From Cephalothrix simula (Eukaryota; Nemertea; Palaeonemertea; Archinemertea; Cephalotrichidae), in the NCBI GenBank assembly GCA_035591015.1, contig JAXIUW010050007.1, positions 1 to 14,694 on the forward strand: a stretch of DNA of 14,694 bases, read 5' to 3'. Below the pieces are notes generated by a model. That model was not told the DNA's origin and searched no databases. It saw only the letters and a program-made list of their open reading frames with translations. How positions within the stretch are numbered: the stretch's first letter is position 1; each line of letters begins with the position of its first letter. Both the position numbers and the translations under genes were made by a program. This document shows, piece by piece, positions 1 through 6,369 of this stretch.

Positions 1-50
1 TTTATGATGGCTCATGATAGGTTTAGCAGTGAAAATAACGTAATCCCCAT

Positions 51-109
51 TGATCCCTGTGGGTGACCCTAGTCTATGCACCAAAAAGCTCGGTCTAATG
101 TGATCCCTG
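51..109. repeat. Direct repeat pair TGATCCCTG, 50 bp apart
   Basis: TGATCCCTG occurs at 51-59 and again at 101-109, followed by the related bases TGGGTG and CGGCTG. The 50-bp offset is close to the 52-bp period of the minisatellite that follows, but the intervening bases do not visibly match its units. Short and of unknown meaning. Confidence 0.5.
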
Positions 110-197
110 CGGCTGTTCCAGATGAGTAGCTGTAATATAGGAAACTTCCAACTTCAGACACCTAGCGTCAGATTACTGAAATCTGGATCTTGACACC

Positions 198-457
198 CAC
201 CACCCAAATTATCTTACATTTGGTCAAGTTATCTGACAACGGCCCAGGAGACCACCCACTTTATCTGTCATAACGTCAATTTATCTGGCATCGACCTTCT
301 ACACCACCTTATTTAACTGACGTCAGATAAATTTTGGATAAAAATTTCTTAACACCACCCAAATTACCTGACGTCAGATAAAATTTGGGGCGAAATTTCC
401 TTGACACCACCCATCCCCGCCCTGTGTCTGATGAAGTTGTCTGACAACCCTCCCCCC
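198..457 (+). repeat. Minisatellite, about 52 bp x 5 units, with palindromic core
   Basis: The anchor CACCACCC (GACCACCC in unit 2, CACCACCT in unit 3) recurs at 198, 250, 302, 353 and 405, giving spacings of 52, 52, 51 and 52. Units 3 and 4 are the closest pair and share a perfect ten-base palindrome CTGACGTCAG at 317-326 and 368-377, followed by GATAAA, a TTTGG block and an AATTTC block. Units 1, 2 and 5 are diverged but keep TTATCTG or GTCTGA words. A shortened unit may precede the array near 159-197 (CACC, then GCGTCAGAT and CTGG). The palindrome contains TGACGTCA, the sequence bound by CREB/ATF-type bZIP proteins. Binding here is only a possibility. Confidence 0.8.
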
Positions 458-533
458 TGTTATTACCATGAATGTTTTTCTTTTTTAAGGCAGTTTGTAG
501 GGGATAATATTATGATCTATATGCAATGTCCTT

Positions 534-559
534 CGTCAGCCTTACCCTGACGAGTAAGG
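534..559 (+). repeat. Interleaved inverted repeats (A-B-A'-B' order)
   Basis: CGTCAG (534-539) and CCTTAC (540-545) are followed by their reverse complements in the same order: CTGACG (547-552) and GTAAGG (554-559). Either hairpin can form, or in RNA both would cross as a pseudoknot, although the zero and one base linkers are very tight for two six-base stems. The word CGTCAGCCTT returns at 657-666. Confidence 0.6.
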
Positions 560-600
560 TGGTATATGCCTTGCAGTACATTGGTATATATTCGGGAGGG

Positions 601-650
601 AGCGAGATCGAAGGTAAATTCGATTTGCGACCGAACGGCCGTTGCTCGCT
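601..650 (+). repeat. Nested inverted repeats, three-way-junction shape
   Basis: AGCGAG (601-606) pairs with CTCGCT (645-650). Between them lie a perfect hairpin ATCGAA-GGTAAA-TTCGAT (607-624) and the perfect palindrome AACGGCCGTT (634-643). The 50 bases are much GC-richer than the surroundings. A weak 60-codon ATG frame (566-748) overlaps the region, but its sequence is not recognisable and its length is expected by chance. Confidence 0.5.
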
Positions 651-1319
651 ACGGTACGTCAGCCTTTCAAAATGACCAAAATATGGTAATTATGTTCTTT
701 GTTTTAATCATTATCATTTTCCCGGATCACTGTTCAATCCTAGTTTGATATATGATCAGGCACTTTTTCTCTCACCCTATTGGGTAATAACGTTTAAAAA
801 GAGCTTTTCAGCAGTTTTTTTCCTTAAGAACACACTCAACTCGTTACTACGTCGTTTACTCATTTAAGAGACATGATTCATAATATTTTTAAGTGTCATT
901 CTAGTGATAAATCTTCCGGACCACACGCAAACGCAAATTAATATTTTTGATCAAAATCACTAATTAACCACTAATTAATAAGATCTAATAAGAGCAAGCG
1001 TAAACATTTTTGCCCAAAAATGATATTAGATTCAATAATTTTCATCATTTTTAGTTGATTTTCTAAAAATTGTTGGCGAATCCTACCCGGTTAATGCCTA
1101 AGCAAGGGGCAAGATTTTCAAAATATATCATGGCCAATTTTTGCGGAAATCGAAAAAGAGTAAAATGTGAAAAAAAAGTAAATCGTTTTCCTGGCTTGTT
1201 TCTGAAATATGCGCATGACATATTTTTGAAATTTTTTTGTTGCGCACAACCCAAAAAAATTGGGGTGGGATCATTTTTTATTTTTGGTGTTAGATTTTGT
1301 CAACTTATAGGGTGGGTTT
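651..1319. other. AT-rich stretch, no gene seen
   Basis: This stretch has many stops in all frames up to about 1060. From 1094 an ATG opens a 119-codon plus-strand frame that ends at 1453. It has no recognisable motif, the opposite strand is also open over 1063-1254, and its last third runs through a family A repeat fragment. In DNA about two thirds AT roughly 7 percent of random codons are stops, so one frame of this size in a window this long is not surprising. Confidence 0.6.
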
Positions 1320-1322
1320 CCA

Positions 1323-1360
1323 TCAAATTAACTAATCTGACGACCCCCTCCCCGTTTATA
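1323..1360 (+). repeat. Possible stray minisatellite-like unit
   Basis: CAAATTAACTAATCTGACG followed by ACCCCCTCCCCGTTTAT resembles the array at 198-457: compare CCAAATTACCTGACG in unit 4 and CTGACAACCCTCCCCCCTG at its end. The match is by eye and imperfect. It sits just before the first family A fragment. Confidence 0.3.
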
Positions 1361-1371
1361 CATTTGTCAGA

Positions 1372-1442
1372 GTCTGACGGAAAAAGCCGTATCATCTTTA
1401 TGTTTATTACGAACGGGACACTAACCATCTGGCACATTAGCC
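1372..1442 (+). mobile_element. Family A interspersed repeat, fragment 1
   Basis: GACGGAAAAAGCCGTATCATC, then a T-rich ATGTTTATTACGAA block and GGGACAC, follow the second half of the complete copies at 1789-1960 and 4154-4314 in the same order. The tail CATCTGGCACATTAGC corresponds to CTCCAGGGACACTGAGC in the 1789 copy. The first half is missing or unrecognisable. No coding capacity is visible in any copy, so the family is non-autonomous if it is a transposon. Confidence 0.55.
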
Positions 1443-1496
1443 TCTATTGCTAATTAATTGTCATCATGAGAGGTCTCTGTCATATGCTCCCTTTTT

Positions 1497-1591
1497 TAGG
1501 CTTTATATTGTAGGCTTTATTGGTATTAACTGCTATTTAGCCCGTTAACCTGTAATTTCATTTCATTATCATTTTCATTTTCAATTCATTT
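1497..1591 (+). repeat. Short tandem duplication and TTTTCA-rich simple repeat
   Basis: TAGGCTTTAT is repeated at 1497 and 1511 (14-bp offset). From about 1555 to 1591 the sequence is an imperfect run of TTTCA, TTATCA and TTTTCA words. This is ordinary simple-sequence DNA. Confidence 0.6.
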
Positions 1592-1664
1592 GTGATATTT
1601 TTAGAAGTTGTTATACATTTATATCATAACTTGATGCCTGATAATATCTTTATTGCAACTTCAG

Positions 1665-1793
1665 GATTATTCTACAGCAGCAAGTGTAGTGAATAGTCAA
1701 GATGCGATTGAATCTGCACCGGTCTTACAGTTTAACCAGCTCTGCGAGGTGTTGTTCCCGATCCCGTCTTCCCGATTGGTACCAGTAGTGTAA
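1665..1793 (+). CDS. Candidate 3'-terminal coding exon, product unrecognised
   Basis: A splice acceptor-like sequence (ATCTTTATTGCAACTTCAG, ending at 1664) is followed by 42 open codons and TAA at 1791-1793. There is no in-frame upstream ATG, so this would be the end of a spliced protein. The translation starts DYSTAASVVNSQDAIESAPV and ends PIPSSRLVPVV, with an ordinary soluble-protein composition and no motif I recognise. From about 1751 the frame runs through a CCCGTCTTCCCGATTGGTACC repeat that recurs at 2112 and 2289, so the last 14 codons are repeat-derived. Either a repeat has been captured as a C-terminus, or the open frame is accidental. A frame of this length has roughly a 5 percent chance in random sequence of this composition, so the splice acceptor carries most of the weight. 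A related segment lies at 2877-2975. Confidence 0.28.
   Translation, partial: DYSTAASVVNSQDAIESAPVLQFNQLCEVLFPIPSSRLVPVV
1751..1788 (+). repeat. CCCGA-rich spacer repeat, copy 1
   Basis: TTCCCGATCCCGTCTTCCCG followed by ATTGGTACCAGTAGTG matches the spacers at 2112-2160 and 2289-2340. It directly precedes the first full family A copy. Confidence 0.6.
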
Positions 1794-1960
1794 GGGTTTT
1801 TTTGCCGTGTCTATGGCATTCAGTATGCGGTATGTACATTTAACTAGGAAAGGTAGGATAATATAAGCCGGTTGCCAATGCCCGACGGAAAAGCCATACT
1901 ATCTGTAAATGTTTATACCGCGAAGAGGACACTTATCTCCAGGGACACTGAGCGCATTCC
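1789..1960 (+). mobile_element. Family A interspersed repeat, copy 2 (near full length)
   Basis: The copy begins TGTAAGGGTTT and ends GGGACACTGAGCGCATTC. It has the family order: GCCGTGTC block, GGCATTC, TACATTTAA, GGAAAGGTAGGA, TATAAGCCGGTTGCCA, GCCCGACGGAAAAGCCATAC, ATCTGTAAATGTTTATAC, CGAAGAGGACACTTA. Immediately after the last base the next copy starts, so the two are a true head-to-tail tandem. All frames have stops. Confidence 0.75.
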
Positions 1961-2111
1961 TGTAACGGTTTGCTGTGTCCCCCGGCCTTCCGGCCTGTAC
2001 ATTTAAATAGGAAAGGTGGGACAATAAAAGCCAGATGCCAGTATCCGACGAAAAAAGCCATACTATCTGTTCATGTTATACTACGAAGGGGACACTACAC
2101 TGAGCGCATTC
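1961..2111 (+). mobile_element. Family A interspersed repeat, copy 3 (tandem)
   Basis: The copy begins TGTAACGGTTTGCTGTGTCC and ends CACTGAGCGCATTC. It shares exact AAGCCATACTATCTGT and ACACTGAGCGCATTC with copy 2. It lacks about 10-15 bases between GACAC and CTGAGCGC that copies 2 and 4 have. The exact 12-base start TGTAACGGTTTG is also found in copies 4 and 5, which fixes the 5' boundary of the family. Confidence 0.75.
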
Positions 2112-2164
2112 ATACCGGATTTCCGACTTTCCCGTCTTCCGAATTGGTACCGGTGTGGTAGGGA
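2112..2164 (+). repeat. CCCGA-rich spacer repeat, copy 2
   Basis: ACCGGATTTCCGACTTTCCC followed by GTCTTCCGAATTGGTACCGG matches copy 1 (1751-1788) and copy 3 (2289-2340). It lies directly downstream of family A copy 3, so spacer and element together form a composite unit. Confidence 0.6.
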
Positions 2165-2183
2165 TCATTGTCAGTAGGGATTT

Positions 2184-2248
2184 TATCCTCTTCGTATAAT
2201 ACATCATACACTGAGGGAGGCCATTTATGCCCTGGGCTTCTTTCGTCG
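2184..2248 (-). mobile_element. Family A fragment in inverted orientation
   Basis: Read on the minus strand, CGACGAAAGAAGCC (2248-2235) matches CGACGAAAAAAGCC of copy 3. After about 27 extra bases, ATGATGTATTATACGAAGAG (2207-2188) resembles ATGTTATACTACGAAGGG. The order is the same as in the direct copies but the strand is opposite, so the block could fold back on copy 3. Confidence 0.45.
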
Positions 2249-2288
2249 TCAATATACGAAGTATACAGCCCGGGCAGGCATCCCGGTC

Positions 2289-2452
2289 ACACCGGAATTC
2301 CGACATCCCTCTCCCGTCTCCCGATTAGTACCGATATTCCGACATCCCGATAGTAATTTGTCGATTGCCCGCAGATGTTATCAGATATCCCAGTTCCCGA
2401 TCCCATTTCATGGACCCGTACTGGAGCTTTCCTGATTCCCGAATCTGATTTG
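2289..2452 (+). repeat. CCCGA-rich spacer repeat, copy 3 and decayed extension
   Basis: ACCGGAATTCCGACATCCCT followed by CTCCCGTCTCCCGATTAGTACC matches the two earlier spacers. Further CCCGA words continue to about 2445 (ATCCCGATAG, TTCCCGATCCC, ATTCCCGAATC), which suggests a longer, decayed tandem. A 90-codon minus-strand ATG frame (2597 down to 2325) ends inside this block and is not recognisable as a protein. Confidence 0.5.
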
Positions 2453-2881
2453 TTGGATCTCCCCAATACGTTTTTTGGATTCGACCCTTCACCCCCTCAC
2501 TTGAAGTTGCAAGAATGAATTTTCTTGCATGCGCATAACTCCGAAAGTAGCCAGAATTCTTGGAGCGGGGCCACGACAAAATTGAAAACCAAAACATATT
2601 TATAAATTATCCTCCACAATTATGTTTTATAAAAAATGTAATTTTTGAACAACAGGATAAAACACCCAATATTGGACTCCCAAACACCTCATTTTGGTAT
2701 GTATATAAGTGAGGAAGGTCCTTTTCATCAAGCGTTTTGAAACGATAGTGGAGTCCCAAAGCGACAAAAATGAATTCCACCAGTTCTGTAACTGCATTTG
2801 ACTTAGGAATAGAAGTATACAACACCCCTAGCGGATATTACAGACCCTAAAAGTATTCCTATTCCTAAAAATCTCCAGTGA
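2453..2881. other. No gene seen; one 8-bp hairpin at 2508-2529
   Basis: TGCAAGAA (2508-2515) and TTCTTGCA (2522-2529) are perfect inverted repeats around TGAATT. The rest is AT-rich with short frames on the minus strand that resemble nothing known. Confidence 0.6.
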
Positions 2882-2975
2882 TATTTTTATTTCACCTTCA
2901 GGATCATGACTATACATCATTTGATGGGATTTGAAGAAATCTGCACCGGACAGTACATGTACCATTGTCCTCTGC
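2877..2975 (+). repeat. Diverged duplicate of the 1639-1745 segment
   Basis: TGATATTTTTATTTCACCTT-CAGGATCAT here parallels TGATAATATCTTTATTGCAA-CTTCAGGATTAT at 1639. Both are followed 35-45 bases later by exact AATCTGCACCGG and then a CTCTGC word. This implies an old duplication of about 100 bp that includes the acceptor-like CTTCAG. In this copy the frame used at 1665 meets TGA after ten codons. Another frame is open from 2882 to 3029 but has no recognisable product. Confidence 0.4.
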
Positions 2976-3006
2976 ACTGTGTAACTCGGGACTTTTCTGT
3001 TTACAG

Positions 3007-3038
3007 TACAAGGTTGAAATTCCGGAAATAGTGCTCGG
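3007..3038 (+). other. Possible 32-nt exon between good splice signals
   Basis: ACTTTTCTGTTTACAG (acceptor ending at 3006) and CTCGG|GTAAGAA (donor at 3039) bracket 32 bases that read YKVEIPEIVLG in the first phase. Both signals fit the consensus, but so short a segment cannot be told from chance. Its phase (two bases left over) does not join openly to the candidate exon at 4757: that junction meets TAA just before the next donor. Confidence 0.15.
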
Positions 3039-3043
3039 GTAAG

Positions 3044-3110
3044 AATTTCTCTAACGCGCAGTCCCTCTGGTAAATATCCGAAGGGCGCGGGTTCGATCCC
3101 TGGGTCCGCC
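3044..3110 (+). ncRNA. tRNA-derived relic (tRNA pseudogene or SINE head)
   Basis: GGTTCGATCCC at 3090-3100 is a full pol III B box. It sits in a T-arm-like hairpin: GCGGG (3087-3091), loop TTCGATC, CCTGG (3099-3103), with four of five pairs. About 30 bases upstream TCTCTAACGCGC is a weak A-box relic, and CCCTCTGG/CCGAAGGG (3063-3070, 3078-3085) can form an imperfect anticodon-like stem. No 5' strand matches the 3' acceptor strand GTCCGCC, so this is not a functional tRNA. I do not see a SINE body or A-rich tail that would settle the class. Confidence 0.45.
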
Positions 3111-3119
3111 GAGTGCTCT

Positions 3120-4129
3120 CGGGGTCCTACCTATGGGATATCAATTATATACGAAAATTCAGTAGGGGTATCCATGAAAGGATTAGGGCTTATCGAAAAT
3201 TAAAAAGTACTGAAGCTTTAATGAAGCGTATCTTCTTAATTTAGCTACACTGTCACTCTCTTACACTAGTGTCAATAATAAATTCGTAACTCTGTACTTT
3301 TGAAAAATAATAAATACATAACCTTGAGCATCATTCAATCCGAGGTCATGGATGCAGCTTTTGGTTTTCGATTCATTCATCCTCTCCATCAAGTAGTTTG
3401 CTTTGATTTCATAGACATTTTTCCAGGAAGACTTTTTGATAAAGTAAACGTTATTCAAAATTTGTCGTCGCATTGCCTTACATATTTATAGAGTGTTATT
3501 TTGAGATTTTTCAATCAATGTTGAATGACTATTGATTTTTGCCAAAAATTTTTTTGTTCGCATATGTTTAAGCCTCTTTTCTACCAATTTTCTAATAGAT
3601 TATTCATGTTTTGTTAGTGTTTGCAAATACATGTAGCATTTTGATGAAGGACAACTTAGGTTTTTGTTAGTTTACATGAGTGGTTTAGTAAATGAAATTC
3701 TCGTAAATTGTCATGTCTACATGTTTTCAAGTATTTGCATACTATGTACTTGTATCGTGTGAATATTCAAAAAATGGGTGGGATATATAAAGAGGGTCCT
3801 TGATAGTGTCAATAAAGCTCATGGCCATTAGTCCCGTCTTCCATATTTGGAATAAGAACATGTATTTTTTACAAGGAATAATTTCCAGGGTAAATTTGTA
3901 TATAGTAATTTTCGATTAATACCAAATGAAAATTTGTTTTCCAAGAAAACCTAATGAGGTTTTGTTTGATCAAACAGTATTGTTTATTTTCTAAACAAAT
4001 ACTAAAAAAATCAATTTTTATTCATTGTTCTTAAAAAATGGAAAATTTTTTATTGTTTACGTGGTTTTGTAGGCCATGAGCTTGTACCAATTTTGATTTT
4101 ATTACCGTAATATCTTTTAAAAATATATA
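3120..4129. other. AT-rich stretch, no gene seen
   Basis: Short frames exist on both strands over about 3261-3491, open in both directions at once, which is typical of chance. ACATGTA words recur (3629, 3718). An inverted pair CAAGTA/TACTTG lies near 3728-3752. Nothing here resembles a known gene or element. Confidence 0.65.
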
Positions 4130-4153
4130 TTTTAGGTAAGCAAGTAATTTGGA

Positions 4154-4314
4154 TGTAACGGTTTGCCTTTACCGTGTCCCCCGGTATTCAGTGTCCGGCA
4201 TGACATTTAAATTGAAAAGCCGGTTGCCAGTGTCCGACGAAATAAGCCATATCATTTGTATATTTTTTACTACGAAGAGAAAAGTTACCGCCGGGACACT
4301 GAACGCCTGAATTC
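4154..4314 (+). mobile_element. Family A interspersed repeat, copy 4
   Basis: The copy begins TGTAACGGTTTG and ends GGGACACTGAACGCCTGAATTC. It carries the most visible subterminal inverted repeat of the family: GTGTCCCCCGG (4174-4184) against CCGGGACAC (4291-4299), complementary apart from two extra C bases. This pattern, the size of about 160 bp and the lack of coding capacity suit a MITE-like non-autonomous DNA transposon, though I see no clear target-site duplication. A strong splice donor (AAG|GTGAGT) lies three bases past its end. Confidence 0.7.
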
Positions 4315-4323
4315 AAGGTGAGT
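4312..4323 (+). promoter_or_regulatory. Strong splice donor-like site at the edge of family A copy 4
   Basis: TTCAAG|GTGAGT fits the U1 donor consensus very well, with the cut after 4317. The frame that reaches it is open for about 34 codons back through the repeat (ending RRDTERLNS) but is not in phase with the next candidate exon at 4757. An upstream acceptor-like TATATTTTAG ends at 4136, just before the repeat. The repeat could be spliced in as an exon, or the site may be unused. Confidence 0.3.
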
Positions 4324-4756
4324 TCAACAACCTCGGAAAATGCAATTTTTGTGTAAAAATTAATAAAAAAAAAATTTTTTTACCAGTTTTGGTCAATTTA
4401 AAATTATCAGTTCCACATTCGTGCGTTAAGTAATAATATTGCAAATATATAAGGGTCCATCAGCTAATGGATCTTACATTCTAGTCTTACATATAAAAAG
4501 CAGCATTTTAAATTACTTTAATGGATCTTTTGAAATTCTATTGTGTCATTTTGATTAAAAATAAAATTTTAGTACATATTTTGGTATTAAGGTTTTTTAA
4601 AACCCCTATTTTGGTAACCTATTATTTGATGTTTTTTCTGTATATTAATCATTAAACCATCGTATAATTCCCTTAGAAATTTTAATAGCAATTTTTACCG
4701 GAATTCAAAACGAAAAAAAAATTTTCTGCTTCAAAAATTAATTTTTTTCATTTCAG

Positions 4757-4842
4757 AGCTCCAAATTGTCTTGGCCTTCATCCTGTTCGCTGTTCGCAAC
4801 TGTCCAGAAATTTTTGGGTCATTTCAAAGGCAGATTAAAGAG
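4757..4842 (+). CDS. Candidate internal coding exon, product unrecognised
   Basis: A T-rich acceptor (AATTTTTTTCATTTCAG, ending at 4756) leads into 28 open codons, then AAAGAG|GTATTT, an acceptable donor at 4843. The exon would begin with two bases of a split codon and end on a complete one. It reads LQIVLAFILFAVRNC, then PEIFGSFQRQIKE: a hydrophobic run, possibly the end of a membrane segment, followed by a polar cysteine-containing stretch. This looks like real protein, but I cannot assign a family. The frame stays open past the donor to TGA at 4987, so it could also be a terminal exon of about 77 codons. The neighbours are non-coding: the family A copy lies 440 bases upstream and no matching exon is evident on either side. 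It may be a pseudo-exon. Confidence 0.33.
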
Positions 4843-4989
4843 GTATTTAAAGTGAAAGCCTATTTCTATTCATTATTGTTATTAGCTGATCATTTATCAA
4901 ATGCTAAAATCTGTTATTATAAACGATACTTCCGTCCCCTTTGGGGTAAAAAAGGGGCAAATAATAGTAACATAGATTTTATGGATTGA

Positions 4990-6040
4990 TTATGATCTGT
5001 ACCCCAACGAAACCGCCAGTTATGAAAACAAGATTTTAATAGACATGTCATGACCGGTATTGAAAGGACAACATTTACCCTACGATTCCATTCAAAATAT
5101 TTTAACTTTGTTTAATAAAAGGGGAGGACCCGCGGTGTTTATGAACTATTTCATTTGTAAAATTCCTCCTCGCCAATTAAGTTAAACAAGTTTCAATATC
5201 AGAGAAAATGCCTCGTTTCCGATGAAATTGTTATTTTTATCTTGATGCCTTTCAGATAAATTTGTCATGATGATACCTTTACGCCCATTTGATTTCATCT
5301 TCTAGTTGAGATGTTTTAAAAGTGGACATCATTTGACAGGGTGGTTGACAAGCTATGGATGATGTTTCTACGGAGTAATAACCACCGGCACCTCAAGGCA
5401 TCATTGTTTGGTTTAGTATGATGTTACAGATTATGACATTATCATTGAATTTTTTATTTGGTGCATGAAAATTTATAATTATTTTGATAGGGCTTTTTAA
5501 AATGTACTATATGTGGCATCTGTTCCGGGTTTCAAATTTAGAAGTATATAATTTTTTAGCGATAGCTATAGCTCACTTTTTTTTTAAAGTCATAAAAAAC
5601 GATTATCGATCAGTTTTTTGACAACGCTCAAAAAATTGATGAAATTTTGTGTGCTCAATGTCTATGCGCAAAGCCCTTGTATGAGCATGGTCTGTGTATA
5701 TCTATCATAAATATCACTCAATGGCAGTTTGACCTAATTCTTAGCTCCTGCTAAAATTAGTAAAAGAAAAATCATTGGAAAGGCCTCAGTTAAATAAATA
5801 TGCGGCAATGTCACAATTTTAGAAGGGCATGCAATTTTTGGACCAAGGCCTTGACTGAACTGTAGAAAAAAATGGTTCCTTCCGATATTTCCATACTCTC
5901 TCTGGAATCAACACTAGAATCTACGCTAGATTAATTGCAAAAGCATTTACCGATTTTGGTTATCAATTATCAAACTGGGAATGAACTCTCGTATCCTAAC
6001 CTTGCGTAAATTTCCAATATAGGTTAGAAATAGCTGGATG
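4990..6040. other. No gene seen; contains the strongest hairpin
   Basis: AT-rich sequence with frequent stops. There is an acceptor-like CTTGATGCCTTTCAG ending at 5255, followed by only short frames. The hairpin at 5609-5640 is listed separately. Confidence 0.65.
5609..5640 (+). repeat. 13-bp inverted repeat with 6-base loop
   Basis: ATCAGTTTTTTGA (5609-5621) and TCAAAAAATTGAT (5628-5640) pair over all 13 positions with a single G-T wobble, around the loop CAACGC. It is the longest near-perfect hairpin I found in the window. It could be a relic of a small palindromic element or a hairpin RNA. The stem is AT-rich, so stability would be modest. Confidence 0.65.
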
Positions 6041-6251
6041 CCCCTCTATGTTCTTTGCGCCGCCGCCTTGGCGCTGCAAAAAGTTCAGTTCTTCCATCCT
6101 CTTTCATTGTTATAGGGGAGTTTTTCGAAATTTTTGGCAAAGCTTTGTGGCAAATTTAAAGCTTAACGATTGCCATTACGGGATTTTGGAGATTTTTACA
6201 CTTATTTTTTTCTTTCATGCCATCTTCATTGAGATATGCTCTTTTTTACAG

Positions 6252-6365
6252 GAATGGATTTCAATGCATCAAAGTCACTCATGATGCCACCGAAAGTTTT
6301 TATTCACCGCGTTTTCCCTGCACAGATTATCGCCTTTAAACCACAACAAAGGTAGTGATCTTCAG
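6252..6365 (+). other. Candidate non-coding or untranslated exon between strong splice sites
   Basis: A textbook acceptor (TGCTCTTTTTTACAG|G, ending at 6251) and a textbook donor (CTTCAG|GTGAGT, cut after 6365) lie 114 bases apart, a typical internal exon length. All three frames contain stops: TGA after 10 codons in the first, TAA after 27 in the second and TAG after about 34 in the third. The third frame has an ATG at 6254 (GGAATGG) and reads MDFNASKSLMMPPKVFIHRV and onward to FKPQQR before TAG, so it could hold a short upstream or terminal frame. I recognise no protein in it. It is best read as a possible exon of a long non-coding RNA or a 5' untranslated exon. In the first phase it could close the 4757 exon with ten codons. 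Confidence 0.33.
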
Positions 6366-6369
6366 GTGA

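Noticed and set aside
198-457. CRISPR array
   Set aside because: The repeats are diverged and the units are contiguous, with no conserved repeat and unique spacers of even length. The rest of the window looks eukaryotic.
1094-1453. 119-codon plus-strand ATG frame
   Set aside because: No motif, the antisense strand is also open over part of it, and its end is family A repeat. The length is within what this AT-rich window should give by chance.
2325-2597. 90-codon minus-strand ATG frame
   Set aside because: It ends within the CCCGA repeat block and contains no recognisable domain. It is probably repeat-associated.
6048-6284. 78-codon ATG frame upstream of the 6252 acceptor
   Set aside because: It crosses the polypyrimidine tract of a strong acceptor, and its residues there (FTLIFFFHAIF) simply reflect T-rich intron sequence.
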